Shown here piece by piece: positions 9,660 to 18,735 of a DNA stretch of 64,000 bases. Position 1 is the first letter of the stretch. Each line of letters opens with the position of its first letter. The stretch covers positions 1-64,000 of the forward strand of contig JBMYSW010000001.1 in the NCBI GenBank assembly GCA_049603715.1, in the 5' to 3' direction. Under the pieces are notes generated by a model that saw nothing but the letters and a program-made list of their open reading frames with translations, did no database searches and was not told the DNA's origin. Source of the stretch: Pontibacterium sp049603715. Lineage in GTDB: Bacteria > Pseudomonadota > Gammaproteobacteria > Pseudomonadales > Balneatricaceae. Made by a program: the position numbers and the translations under genes.

Positions 9660-10954
9660 CAAATTTGTGGATAGGTATTGGTGTCCTTACCTTTTTAGGT
9701 GCGTTGGCCATTTTGTTTCCTTTGCTAAAGGCGAAAATTGCGGGTGCTCAAGCCTCTGAGGTGTTGAATCGAAAAGAGCAAAACATTGCGATTTTTGAAG
9801 ACCGCTTAGCAGAACTGGATGCGGAATTTGAGCTGGGTAACCTTAGCCAAGCTGACTATGACCAGCTAGTACTCGAACTGAAAAAAAGCCTGCTCAGCGA
9901 TGCCCAAGGGTTAGAAGACGACGTTGCGGTGCCAGCCACCTCAGGCGTGGGCGCAGCAACATGGATCGCCAGTATGGGTGTATGTGCGGTGTTTGCGCTC
10001 ACCAGTTTGTTCTTGTACCAACAATATGGTCGTGCCGATGATTTACGCACATCGCTTACTGTCCCTGCACCGGGCCAAATGTCGTTGCAAGAAGCGTTAG
10101 CACAGCTTGAGCAAGAGTTAACCGAGCGACCAGAAAACCCAGAGGGTTGGTACATGCTCGCAACAACTTATACCAGTATGGGCCGTTTTGAGCAGGGCTT
10201 GGTGGCGTTTGAGCGAGTGCTTGAGCTGTTAACACCCGAAGACGAGCCTTACTCCAAGGTGATGGGTGAGTTCACACAAGCGTTGTTTTTGTCGAAGGGG
10301 AACCAAGTGGATGCGCAGGTGCGCGAGCAACTGGGTAAAACCCTAGAGCTTGACCCTAACGATGTGAATGCATTGAGTATTAAAGGTGTTGATGCCTTTG
10401 CTCAAGGCGAATACGCGCAAGCGATTGAGCACTGGCAGCAAGCTTTGCGTTTTGCTCAAGGGGAGTCTGCACAATCGTTAGAGAACGCCTTAGAGATGGC
10501 TAAAGCACGCTTGCAAGGTGACCAGCCTAACAATGCTGCTATGGCGGCTGCACCTGAACAGAGTGCTCAGCCTGCAGAGGCTACTCAATCGAGTGACGCA
10601 GTAGTGGCAGCAAAAATTGACGTGGCAGTGAGCCTTTCACCCGAGTTAGCAGCACGTGCGAAGCCGACGGATACTGTGTTTATTTTTGCTCGTCCAGTGG
10701 GCGGTCGTATGCCATTAGCCGCTGTTCGTCTGCAAGTTGCAGATTTACCAGTAACGCTAACGCTTGATGCATCAACAGCCATGTCACCACAAATGACACT
10801 CGATACAGTTGACGTTGCAGAAGTGACAGCGCGTATCTCCTTTAGTGGCCAACCGACACCGCAAACGGGTGATTTATTCGGCACCCTCCCCGAAGTAAAA
10901 ACTCGCGAAGATTTGAATACAAAACAACTGGTTATTGATCGTGTGGTAGACTAA
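9656..10954 (+). CDS. ccmI: CcmI, apocytochrome c chaperone with TPR repeats
   Basis: 432 residues. Two membrane segments (about residues 3-22 and 98-118) flank a cytoplasmic coiled-coil loop, then a periplasmic TPR region (about 130-280; the PENPEGWYMLATTYTSMGRF repeat is clear), an Ala/Gln-rich linker and a C-terminal beta domain (about 315-430) found in the longer CcmI forms. It recruits apocytochrome C-termini to the CcmFH lyase. Last gene of the ccm operon; 73 bp separate it from zipA. Confidence 0.92.
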   Translation: MTNLWIGIGVLTFLGALAILFPLLKAKIAGAQASEVLNRKEQNIAIFEDRLAELDAEFELGNLSQADYDQLVLELKKSLLSDAQGLEDDVAVPATSGVGAATWIASMGVCAVFALTSLFLYQQYGRADDLRTSLTVPAPGQMSLQEALAQLEQELTERPENPEGWYMLATTYTSMGRFEQGLVAFERVLELLTPEDEPYSKVMGEFTQALFLSKGNQVDAQVREQLGKTLELDPNDVNALSIKGVDAFAQGEYAQAIEHWQQALRFAQGESAQSLENALEMAKARLQGDQPNNAAMAAAPEQSAQPAEATQSSDAVVAAKIDVAVSLSPELAARAKPTDTVFIFARPVGGRMPLAAVRLQVADLPVTLTLDASTAMSPQMTLDTVDVAEVTARISFSGQPTPQTGDLFGTLPEVKTREDLNTKQLVIDRVVD

Positions 10955-11027
10955 CTTTATAGTTGCAGCCGTATGGTTGATTTTGGTGATGGTTGTATTC
11001 ATCGTAGCGTGGAGATAGGTCGGGTCA

Positions 11028-13061
11028 ATGGAGATCGGATTAAAAGAAGGGTTGATTATTGCGGGGCTAATCGTCATCGCTATCATTGTGATAGATGGCT
11101 GGCGACGGGCGAGCAAACAACGCTCTCGGTTAAAAATAGACATTGACGGCAGCTTAGAGCACCCCGAAAGTGATTCTGAGTTGTCTAACCCCGAACTACC
11201 CAACGGTGGTGCGCGTATTGTCCGAGCAGGTGCTGCGGGTGCGGCAATTGCAGCGGCCGCCAAAACTAACGCAGACGTAGGGCCAGAGTTCGGTCCAGAG
11301 GCTGAGAGCCGAGCCGATGAGGTTAGTGCCACATCGGCGACTCAAGACATTACTGAAGCTTCAGAGTATGAAGCAGATTTATCTATAAACGCCGAAGACC
11401 CTTCTGACGTTGTGGAAGATCGCACCTATGATCCCGGCTTTGATGAGACGCCTTTGTCTTCATCACAGCCAAGTCGAGTCGAGCCCTCGTTTGAAAGCGA
11501 CTTTTTAATGTCTGACGGCAGTCATGATTTGCTGTTTGATAAAGCGACTAAAGCGCCAGAACACGACGACTTTTTAATGGCACCTGAGCCCAGAGAGGCG
11601 GCGACACCTATTGAGCCAGAACCGCTGAGCGCCGGCGTTGACAGTTGGGACGGCGAGCACGAAGTGGCCGAGGCGTTAACGTCTCATGAGCCTCAAGAAC
11701 AACCCGAAGCTTTAGATAGCAGCTTTGAAAGCTCTTCAGAAGGCTCTATAGAGAGCGCAGAGCTACAAACCGTTGAGTCTGAGCCTTTTACTCAGGCCGA
11801 CGCAGAGACCGACAAAACCTCTTTCTTAGACGATTTACCTGTATCCACTAACTCCGCAGATAATGTAAGTGACGCAGATAGCTTTGCGCCTGCTATCGAA
11901 GAAGACCTTGAAGGTGAGGTCGAAGTGATTCGCCCTGATATAGGCAGCGGTCGATACCAAGATGCTCGCACACAAGATGCAAGTAAAGCGCTTTACACAC
12001 AATCGTTTGATGAACCAGCACAAGCAGCTGATGCCTTTGACGCGCCTAGCGATAATGACGACTTCTCATTAGAGGGTTACAGTGATGCGCCTGAGCAATA
12101 TGAGTCTGATGAGCCGGTAACCAGCTCTTTGGCTGAAGATGTTCAGGTATCCAACGACCCGCTCCCTTCGCTAAGTGACCTCTTTACGTCTGATGTGAGC
12201 ACTAAATCTGACACTCCAAAGCGTGCTGTTGCGCCGGAGCAACATGCCACCGATGAAGATAAAGCGCTTGAAGACGATTCACCGCTTAAAGACGAAGCGG
12301 TTGAAATTGAAGAAATAGACTTTTTGGCGACGCCAGATATTGAGCCGGTTAACCGCAGCTTTGACTTAAGCCCTCCGACCTTTGCTGAGAGAGAAGATGA
12401 TGATGTGCTTGAGCCAAAAGTTGAGCCAGAGAAAACCTTGGCGCAAGCCATGGCTGAGAGTGATGACCGTATCAGCGATCAGCCTGCTGATGAAGAGACT
12501 GTTGGTGCTGAAGGCTCTTCACTCGCTGAGGGCTCTTCATACGCTAAAGGCTCTACAGAAGACAACGTATCTCCAGAAACCATGGACTTGTTTTCTACAC
12601 GTAAGGCTTTGAGCGCCACACCAGACGATGAAAACGTCTTAGTGTTGACCGTGATCGCGAACGAAGAGGCGCCGATTGAAGGGGAAACACTGCTCGAAAT
12701 TGCGCGTGCGTGTGATATGCGCTTTGGTGATATGGACATTTTCCACCGCTTTGAAGAAGGCTCTGAGCAAGGTGCACTCCAGTTTAGTATGGGCAACTTG
12801 GTTCAGCCGGGCTCCTTTGATATCAATACGATGATTGATGAAGAGTTCCAAGGCTTAACGTTGTTTATGTCCATGTCCGAGCCAAAAGACGTGCTGAATG
12901 CCTTTGAGTGTATGCTGGGTACCGCAGAGCTGGTGGCCAAATACACGGGCGCTGAAGTAGCAGACGACTGCAAAACTTTGCTTAAAAAGCAAAACAAGCA
13001 GCACTATCGCGACCGTATCCGCAACTACCTATTGCAGCACCCAACTCGCCATATGAGCTAA
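11028..13061 (+). CDS. zipA: ZipA, FtsZ-anchoring division protein with an extended acidic linker
   Basis: 677 residues, about twice the common length. An N-terminal membrane anchor (residues ~8-24) is followed by a basic patch, then ~480 residues of acidic, Ser/Glu/Asp/Pro-rich disordered linker, and the ZipA C-terminal FtsZ-binding domain at about residues 525-655 (starting near ENVLVLTVIA, with FDINTMIDEEFQGLTLFMSM inside). The type N-out topology and the C-terminal fold fit ZipA, which tethers FtsZ to the membrane. ligA follows, as in pseudomonads, but ccmI rather than smc lies upstream. Confidence 0.9.
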   Translation: MEIGLKEGLIIAGLIVIAIIVIDGWRRASKQRSRLKIDIDGSLEHPESDSELSNPELPNGGARIVRAGAAGAAIAAAAKTNADVGPEFGPEAESRADEVSATSATQDITEASEYEADLSINAEDPSDVVEDRTYDPGFDETPLSSSQPSRVEPSFESDFLMSDGSHDLLFDKATKAPEHDDFLMAPEPREAATPIEPEPLSAGVDSWDGEHEVAEALTSHEPQEQPEALDSSFESSSEGSIESAELQTVESEPFTQADAETDKTSFLDDLPVSTNSADNVSDADSFAPAIEEDLEGEVEVIRPDIGSGRYQDARTQDASKALYTQSFDEPAQAADAFDAPSDNDDFSLEGYSDAPEQYESDEPVTSSLAEDVQVSNDPLPSLSDLFTSDVSTKSDTPKRAVAPEQHATDEDKALEDDSPLKDEAVEIEEIDFLATPDIEPVNRSFDLSPPTFAEREDDDVLEPKVEPEKTLAQAMAESDDRISDQPADEETVGAEGSSLAEGSSYAKGSTEDNVSPETMDLFSTRKALSATPDDENVLVLTVIANEEAPIEGETLLEIARACDMRFGDMDIFHRFEEGSEQGALQFSMGNLVQPGSFDINTMIDEEFQGLTLFMSMSEPKDVLNAFECMLGTAELVAKYTGAEVADDCKTLLKKQNKQHYRDRIRNYLLQHPTRHMS

Positions 13062-13089
13062 GTTGTTGGCTCTGCCCGCTGTTCTAATC

Positions 13090-13131
13090 AACCACCGCGA
13101 GGGGCGACCTTTTCGGTGGTTATTTATTTTT
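13090..13131 (+). terminator. Rho-independent terminator after zipA
   Basis: Stem AACCACCG (13090-13097) pairs with CGGTGGTT (13114-13121), followed by a T-rich stretch. It lies between zipA and ligA and suggests that ligA has its own promoter or is only partly read from zipA. Confidence 0.7.
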
Positions 13132-13150
13132 ACCGAATCGAGTTTGACCC

Positions 13151-15496
13151 ATGCCGAACACGCAAACACCCGCTGACCAGATCAAACAACTTACCCAGCA
13201 ACTCGACGACTATGCCTACGCCTATTATGTGCTCGATGCACCAAAGGTGCCGGATGCTGAATACGATCGCCTGTTTAAGGCGCTAGAAGCACTTGAGGCA
13301 GCTCATCCAGAGTTGGTTAGCGCAGACTCTCCGACTCAGCGTGTGGGCGGACAGGCACTTTCTGGGTTTGAGCAGGTGACTCACGAAATGGCCATGTTGT
13401 CGTTGAGTAATGCATTTTCGGAAAAAGATATGCACGACTTTAATAAACGTGTGGTTGACCTGTTAAAGCAGTCTACAACTGCCAAGGTCGCCTATGTTTG
13501 TGAGCCTAAAATGGACGGTGTGGCCGTGAGCTTACGTTACGAGCAGGGCGCGCTGGTGCAAGCCGCGACGCGAGGAGACGGTGCGGTGGGTGAGAATATT
13601 ACTGCCAACATTCGTACCATTGGCTCTATTCCACTTAAGCTGCGTGGTGAAGGTTGGCCAGAGGTATTGGAAGTACGTGGTGAGGTGTTTATGCCACGTG
13701 CAGGCTTTGCCGCTTTTAACGATGCGATGCGTGCGCAAAATGGCAAGGTATTTGTGAACCCTCGAAATGCCGCAGCCGGTAGTTTGCGACAGCTGGATTC
13801 TAAAATTACCGCACAACGCCCCTTAGACTTTTTCTGTTACAGCACGGGCGTAGTGTCATCTGGGCGTATTGCCGATAAGCATTATGATACGTTACAGCGC
13901 CTCAAAGAGTGGGGCTTTAAGCTCAACCCTCTTGTTAAGCGGGTGGAAGGTATTGAAGCGACACTGGATTATTATAAGCACATTGGTGAAGTGCGCGATG
14001 ACCTCGCTTATGACATTGACGGCGTCGTATTCAAAGTGGACGACCTCGACAGCCAAGCTGAGCTAGGCTTTGTGGCTAGAGCACCTCGCTGGGCGATTGC
14101 ACACAAGTTTCCTGCACAAGAAGAAATGACCAAAGTAAACGCCATTGAGTTTCAGGTCGGCCGTACAGGAGCTCTAACGCCCGTTGCGCGACTTGTGCCC
14201 GTGTTTGTGGGTGGCGTGACGGTATCTAACGCGACACTTCACAATATGGACGAAATTGCTCGCTTAGACGTACGTGAAGGCGATACCGTGGTTGTCCGTC
14301 GTGCCGGTGATGTTATCCCGCAAGTTGTTCAAGTGGTGCTAGATAAGCGTCCAGAGGGCACTCAGGTAACACACATACCAAGCCACTGCCCAGTTTGTGG
14401 CTCTGACGTTGAGCGAGTACAAATTAAGGCCCGAACCAGTGCCGAAGCAGTGCAAGGCGCAGCTTATCGTTGTGTTGGTCGCCTCAGTTGTGATGCGCAA
14501 TTGACTCAAGCATTAATTCACTTTGGCTCGCGTAAGGCGTTAGATATCGATGGCCTAGGCGATAAAGTGGTAGAGCAATTGGTGACTAAAAAGCTCATTC
14601 GCTCAGCCGCAGATCTATTTCGTTTAACCCAAGAGCAATTGCAAAACCTTGAAGGCTTTGCCGAGCTATCGGCACAAAACTTACATCAGGCTATTCACAG
14701 CCGTAAACAGGTGCCCGTTGCTAAGTTTATTTTTGGCTTGGGTATTCCCCATGTGGGCGAGGAAACGGCGCGTAACTTGGCGAAGTTTTTACCCGATATC
14801 CAAAAACTGCGGGTGGCATTGCCAGAGGTTTTAGCGCTGTTACCTGATGTGGGTACAGAGGCAGCAGCCGAAATACATGCCTTTTTCACTGACGAGCACA
14901 GTGCCGATGCCCTCGACGACCTTTTAGCTCAAGGCTTAGTACTAGAGCCACCCAAGGTGACAGGGCGACCAGAAATTACCTTGGATAAGTTGCTCTTATC
15001 GCTGTCCATGAGTGGTGTTGCTAAAGTTGGCGCTCAACGCGTCGCTGACCACTTCTATCAAGATGTGGATAAGTTTTTGGCCGCAACGGAAATCGAAGTT
15101 AATATCATCGAAAAGCTCAGCAAAAAGGCGACACAAGGCGTCTTAGCGGCTTTGTCGTCCGATGAGTGGTGTGATAGCTTACGCCAAATAAACCAGCAGC
15201 TTTTAGATTTTGGTTTCCATTGGTCACAGCAGGTAGAGGAAGAGTCTGATCAGGCGCTTCCGCTTAAAGGTCAAACCATCGTGCTGACCGGTAGCCTGTC
15301 GCAAATGACGCGAGCAGAAGCCAAGGCGCGCTTGGTGGACTTGGGCGCTAAGGTAGCCTCGAGTGTCTCTAAAAATACACACTTAGTGATTGCTGGTGAA
15401 AAGGCGGGCAGTAAGCTAAGAGATGCGCAAAAACACGATATTAAAGTGTTAGACGAAGACGCCTTTATTGCGTGGTTAGGTGAGATCGCCGGGTAA
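13151..15496 (+). CDS. ligA: LigA, NAD+-dependent DNA ligase
   Basis: 781 residues. Order of domains: Ia/adenylation domain with the nucleotidylated lysine in KMDG (K120), OB fold, four-Cys zinc finger (CPVCG near residue 416 and the CVG...SCDAQ pair after it), helix-hairpin-helix region, and a C-terminal BRCT domain (about 705-781). It seals nicks in replication and repair using NAD+. It is ~110 residues longer than E. coli LigA; longer forms are usual in pseudomonad relatives. The KMDG in place of KLDG is a conservative variant. Confidence 0.97.
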   Translation: MPNTQTPADQIKQLTQQLDDYAYAYYVLDAPKVPDAEYDRLFKALEALEAAHPELVSADSPTQRVGGQALSGFEQVTHEMAMLSLSNAFSEKDMHDFNKRVVDLLKQSTTAKVAYVCEPKMDGVAVSLRYEQGALVQAATRGDGAVGENITANIRTIGSIPLKLRGEGWPEVLEVRGEVFMPRAGFAAFNDAMRAQNGKVFVNPRNAAAGSLRQLDSKITAQRPLDFFCYSTGVVSSGRIADKHYDTLQRLKEWGFKLNPLVKRVEGIEATLDYYKHIGEVRDDLAYDIDGVVFKVDDLDSQAELGFVARAPRWAIAHKFPAQEEMTKVNAIEFQVGRTGALTPVARLVPVFVGGVTVSNATLHNMDEIARLDVREGDTVVVRRAGDVIPQVVQVVLDKRPEGTQVTHIPSHCPVCGSDVERVQIKARTSAEAVQGAAYRCVGRLSCDAQLTQALIHFGSRKALDIDGLGDKVVEQLVTKKLIRSAADLFRLTQEQLQNLEGFAELSAQNLHQAIHSRKQVPVAKFIFGLGIPHVGEETARNLAKFLPDIQKLRVALPEVLALLPDVGTEAAAEIHAFFTDEHSADALDDLLAQGLVLEPPKVTGRPEITLDKLLLSLSMSGVAKVGAQRVADHFYQDVDKFLAATEIEVNIIEKLSKKATQGVLAALSSDEWCDSLRQINQQLLDFGFHWSQQVEEESDQALPLKGQTIVLTGSLSQMTRAEAKARLVDLGAKVASSVSKNTHLVIAGEKAGSKLRDAQKHDIKVLDEDAFIAWLGEIAG

Positions 15497-15556
15497 CGTC
15501 ATGGTATCAACCACTGCGCAATCACTATACAAGTCAGTCAATGTAATAGAGACAAT

Positions 15557-15772
15557 ATGATTGTTCCTTATAACGCACTAGAGCCAGATACACTTAACGC
15601 CTTAATTGAGGAGTTTGTTTCTCGAGATGGTACCGATTATGGCGACGAAGAAGTCAGCTTGAGTGAAAAGGTCAGCAAGGTGAAAACCATGCTCACCACA
15701 GGAGAGGTGGTGATCGTCTTTATCGCCTCTTCTGGCGAGTGCAATATCGTTCGTGCAGACAGCTTAAGCTAG
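15557..15772 (+). CDS. YheU family protein (UPF0270)
   Basis: 71 residues matching the YheU/UPF0270 family: starts MIVPYNALEPDTLNALIEEF, contains the conserved RDGTDYG segment and the KVSKVKTML helix, and ends in a short strand. Family members are small, soluble and of unknown role. It lies 60 bp after ligA on the same strand and is followed by a strong terminator. Confidence 0.85.
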   Translation: MIVPYNALEPDTLNALIEEFVSRDGTDYGDEEVSLSEKVSKVKTMLTTGEVVIVFIASSGECNIVRADSLS

Positions 15773-15794
15773 TGACTTAGGTGTAAAGGCAAAT

Positions 15795-15841
15795 TAAAAA
15801 AGCCACTGATCATCGTAAAGATGGTCGGTGGCTTGTTTTTT
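15795..15841. terminator. Bidirectional terminator between the YheU-family gene and the CBS gene
   Basis: A 14-bp stem AGCCACTGATCATC / GATGGTCGGTGGCT (with three G-T pairs) and a short loop is flanked by a run of A on the left and T on the right, so it can end transcription from both converging genes. Confidence 0.85.
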
Positions 15842-15896
15842 ATGGGCTGCTTTATGTTGCTGCTATATATGTTGCTAGCAGGATCGCTAGCAGACT

Positions 15897-16547
15897 TTAA
15901 ACCCAACGCTGTAGGTTCGGACCGCTCACTAAAAGATGAAGTAGGTCGGAGCGGGTCACCACACCAATCACTTTCTCGTTGCCGTCTAAAATTGGCATGC
16001 AGTGCAAGTCGTACTCAACAAAGCTAAAGGCGACGTCTCGTACCAGAGTTTCTGGGGTCGCCGCGATAAGTTTTGTGGAATACACACCCGTAATGCTGTC
16101 GGTGCTAGAGCGGCCGTGCATCAGAATATCGCGATCCGACAAAATGCCGATGGGCTTTTGGTTTTCATCAACCACGATTAAATGATGAATTTGGTGTTGC
16201 ATAATACGGCGCCAAGCAGCAACCACGGTCGCTTCTTTGCTAATCGTTTGTACATCACCTTTCATGATGTGCGAAATCGCGAGCTGGCGGCGTTCTTTTA
16301 CCGAGCCAGTGCTCGTAGCGGCCGTATTAGCATATGCCATTGCACGGCGAGCGCCTCGCTCTTGGCGTTTTTCACGGTCGCTGGTAAGAATTTTAAGTGC
16401 GTTTGCCACTGGGTTTTCAGAGGATTGGCTATCTGTTGCAGTGCCTTGCTGGCCAGTGGTGCTCACGGGTGTAATAATCCGCTGTGGAAACTCCGAGTCC
16501 ACAGGGGTTTTTACCTTGTATCCGTGATCGTAAATGTATAGCGCCAT
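15897..16547 (-). CDS. CBS-domain pair protein
   Basis: 216 residues. The first ~85 residues are a low-conservation, partly disordered part with a basic helical stretch (SDREKRQERGARRAM). Two CBS domains follow, about 88-145 (ISHIMKGDVQTISKEATV...GILSDRDIL) and 150-212 (TPETLVRDVAFSFVE...GVVTRSDLL), forming one Bateman module that normally senses adenine nucleotides. No catalytic domain is attached, so it is probably a regulatory subunit or sensor; its partner cannot be told from the sequence. Sits 36 bp downstream of... mnmC lies beyond its start on the other side, same strand, ending 36 bp before this gene's ATG. Confidence 0.8.
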   Translation of the reverse strand: MALYIYDHGYKVKTPVDSEFPQRIITPVSTTGQQGTATDSQSSENPVANALKILTSDREKRQERGARRAMAYANTAATSTGSVKERRQLAISHIMKGDVQTISKEATVVAAWRRIMQHQIHHLIVVDENQKPIGILSDRDILMHGRSSTDSITGVYSTKLIAATPETLVRDVAFSFVEYDLHCMPILDGNEKVIGVVTRSDLLHLLVSGPNLQRWV

Positions 16548-16583
16548 ATTCCTAGCTTGCCTCAGTTTGTGTCTTTATCGGAG

Positions 16584-18614
16584 TTATTTTTTATTGTCAG
16601 CTTTATTGGCTCCTTGTGTGCGCGTAAGTGATCGCACAATAAAGCGAGCGGGGTTCAGCCGGTCGGCAAGCGCCTTATCCAGTGGCGCAGGTGTACCGAG
16701 TAGCTGCGAGCAAATAAGCTCAGCTGACAACGGGGCAGTAATCAATCCTTTGGAGCCATGCCCAACATTCACAAACAACCTCGGATAAACGGGCGAAGGA
16801 ACGTCTACAAAACGCCAGCTCTTATCATCCCTTAATTTGGCAAAGTCTACAATAAAAGCATCATAGTTTGGTACTTGGCCTACGACAGGGAGATAGTCTG
16901 CTGTCGCACAACGAAAAGATACCCGCCCCGATAAACTGTCTACGGGTATTTTTTTCGCTAACTGAGGTAAGGTGTCGGCGAGGTAACTCAGGTTTTTAAC
17001 ATGGCTTTCGTTATCTACCACTTTTGTTTGATTGTGCAGATCAAAGGTGGCACCAAAGCAAAACTTACCCCTAAAACTAGGGCTAGCATAACCCGTGCCG
17101 CATACACTGCTGGTGAGTGATACTTTATCGTTTAGTAAGCTTACTTGCCCCCGAATAGCCTTTAATGGCAAAAACTCGGTGTGCTTTAGTTCTCGTGCTT
17201 CAGCCGCGTTGCACAGTACAAGGGCGTCAAAGTCTAACGAGCACTGGACTTCGTCGGTGGCCTCTTTCGCATCCGCATCTGTTGTCAGCCTCAGCGTCAC
17301 TTGATGCTCATCGGTGCTCAGATCGAGCAGCTTATGGCTCAATTTGAGTTCAATGTTAGGGTGGTTAAGCAAGGCTTTACAAAAGTCCGGAGGCGACACC
17401 CAGCCGGCCTCTTTCATAAACACACCGTCACATGGAGTAGGCTGCTCTAACGTTGCAGAGGCTTGTTCAGCGCTCACCTCGGTTAGCCAATAATCAGCCA
17501 GGCTCGACTCTTTTAGTAGCGCACTTTGGCGTTTTATTTCTTTTTCGCTCGTGGCCATTTGGTAAACGCCACTTTGTTGCCAAAAGCTTTGTGCTGGGTC
17601 TAGTTGCTTTAATACCCGCAAACTATAGGACAAGCCTTGGGTATGAATAGCACCACTAGGGTTATCCTGTACCGGTAGCTTGGCGTATAGCGCGCCTTGG
17701 TGGTTACCTGAGCCGCCAGCTGCGACCTCTTCGGCTTTGTCAAAAACAGTGACTTGGATACCGCGCTGGGCCAAAGCAGCGGCGGTTGTGGCACCAGCAA
17801 GGCCGGCACCCACGATAGCGACACGCTTTGGTGAAGCAACGGCTTGTGGTGTGTCTAACCATGGTGTATCGCTAGGTGCTTCTGTAATGGGGGCTCCCGT
17901 GTAGCTGGCCTTCATCATTTCGAGCTTTTTGCCAAAACCTTGGACTCGCTCAAAACTAAAGCCTGCTTGGGTTAAGCCTTGTCGAACAATGCCTGCCACC
18001 GTAAAGGTCGAGGCTGTGGCATTGGCTTTACTTAAGCGCGCCAGTTGCTCAAAGAGGGCTGGACTCCACATGGCGGGGTTTTTGGACGGGGTAAAACCGT
18101 CTAAAAACCATGCATCGGCTTTAAAGTTAAACTGCGAGAGCCCCGCCACTGCGTCGTCGAAGCAAAGCGTAAGGTGGACTCTGCCGTTAAACAGGGGTAA
18201 TCGATGCACGCCTTTAATGGTGGGTGGATAAGCTGCCATGAGGGCTTCAGCGATAGGGCGATAGTTTGGAAACAAGCTAAGGCTTTTTTGTAAATCCTGA
18301 AAGCTTAATGGGTGCAGCTCCACGCTGACATAATCGAGAACAGCGCTGCTCGGTGCGGTGTTTAACCATAAATCACATGCGGCTAAAAAATTTAACCCAG
18401 TACCAAAGCCCGTTTCGCCCAGTATAAACCGCCCTTGAGCGGGTAAGGCTTTAAAGCGCGTGGGTAAGTCGTTGCCATTAATAAACACATGCTCTGTTTC
18501 GGCGAGGCCCTGATCCTCGTGAAAGTAAATATCCCCGTAGGCGCCGGACAGTGGTGTATTGTTAGACCAAGCAATGGTGGCGGGGGTAATAACGGGCTGA
18601 GGTTTTTTCGGCAT
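16584..18614 (-). CDS. mnmC: MnmC, bifunctional tRNA mnm5s2U34 synthesis enzyme
   Basis: 676 residues. The N-terminal half (about 1-245) is the SAM-dependent MnmC2/DUF752 methyltransferase, with GETGFGTGLNFL as the SAM-binding loop and WFLDGFTPSKNP as the catalytic-region motif. The C-terminal half (about 265-665) is the FAD-dependent MnmC1 oxidoreductase, with the dinucleotide-binding motif VAIVGAGLAGATTA near residue 267. The enzyme turns cmnm5s2U into nm5s2U and then mnm5s2U at the wobble position of Glu, Lys and Gln tRNAs. Length matches the fused E. coli enzyme. Confidence 0.95.
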   Translation of the reverse strand: MPKKPQPVITPATIAWSNNTPLSGAYGDIYFHEDQGLAETEHVFINGNDLPTRFKALPAQGRFILGETGFGTGLNFLAACDLWLNTAPSSAVLDYVSVELHPLSFQDLQKSLSLFPNYRPIAEALMAAYPPTIKGVHRLPLFNGRVHLTLCFDDAVAGLSQFNFKADAWFLDGFTPSKNPAMWSPALFEQLARLSKANATASTFTVAGIVRQGLTQAGFSFERVQGFGKKLEMMKASYTGAPITEAPSDTPWLDTPQAVASPKRVAIVGAGLAGATTAAALAQRGIQVTVFDKAEEVAAGGSGNHQGALYAKLPVQDNPSGAIHTQGLSYSLRVLKQLDPAQSFWQQSGVYQMATSEKEIKRQSALLKESSLADYWLTEVSAEQASATLEQPTPCDGVFMKEAGWVSPPDFCKALLNHPNIELKLSHKLLDLSTDEHQVTLRLTTDADAKEATDEVQCSLDFDALVLCNAAEARELKHTEFLPLKAIRGQVSLLNDKVSLTSSVCGTGYASPSFRGKFCFGATFDLHNQTKVVDNESHVKNLSYLADTLPQLAKKIPVDSLSGRVSFRCATADYLPVVGQVPNYDAFIVDFAKLRDDKSWRFVDVPSPVYPRLFVNVGHGSKGLITAPLSAELICSQLLGTPAPLDKALADRLNPARFIVRSLTRTQGANKADNKK

Positions 18615-18681
18615 AACAAAGGCGTGCTATTCGGTTAATGGGGCTGGCGTATTGTAGCGGCTTACGCTACGAGCTCAATAA

Positions 18682-18717
18682 CGAAAAATGCCCCATCCGA
18701 AGACAGGGCATTTGTGG
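18682..18717 (-). terminator. Terminator of the galU-pgi operon
   Basis: Stem AAATGCCC (18686-18693) / GGGCATTT (18706-18713); read on the minus strand it is followed by TTCG after a short T-run. It lies just after the stop of the dehydrogenase-like gene, the last gene of the minus-strand operon. Confidence 0.7.
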
Positions 18718-18735
18718 AGTGTAAGGTCGGTGAGC

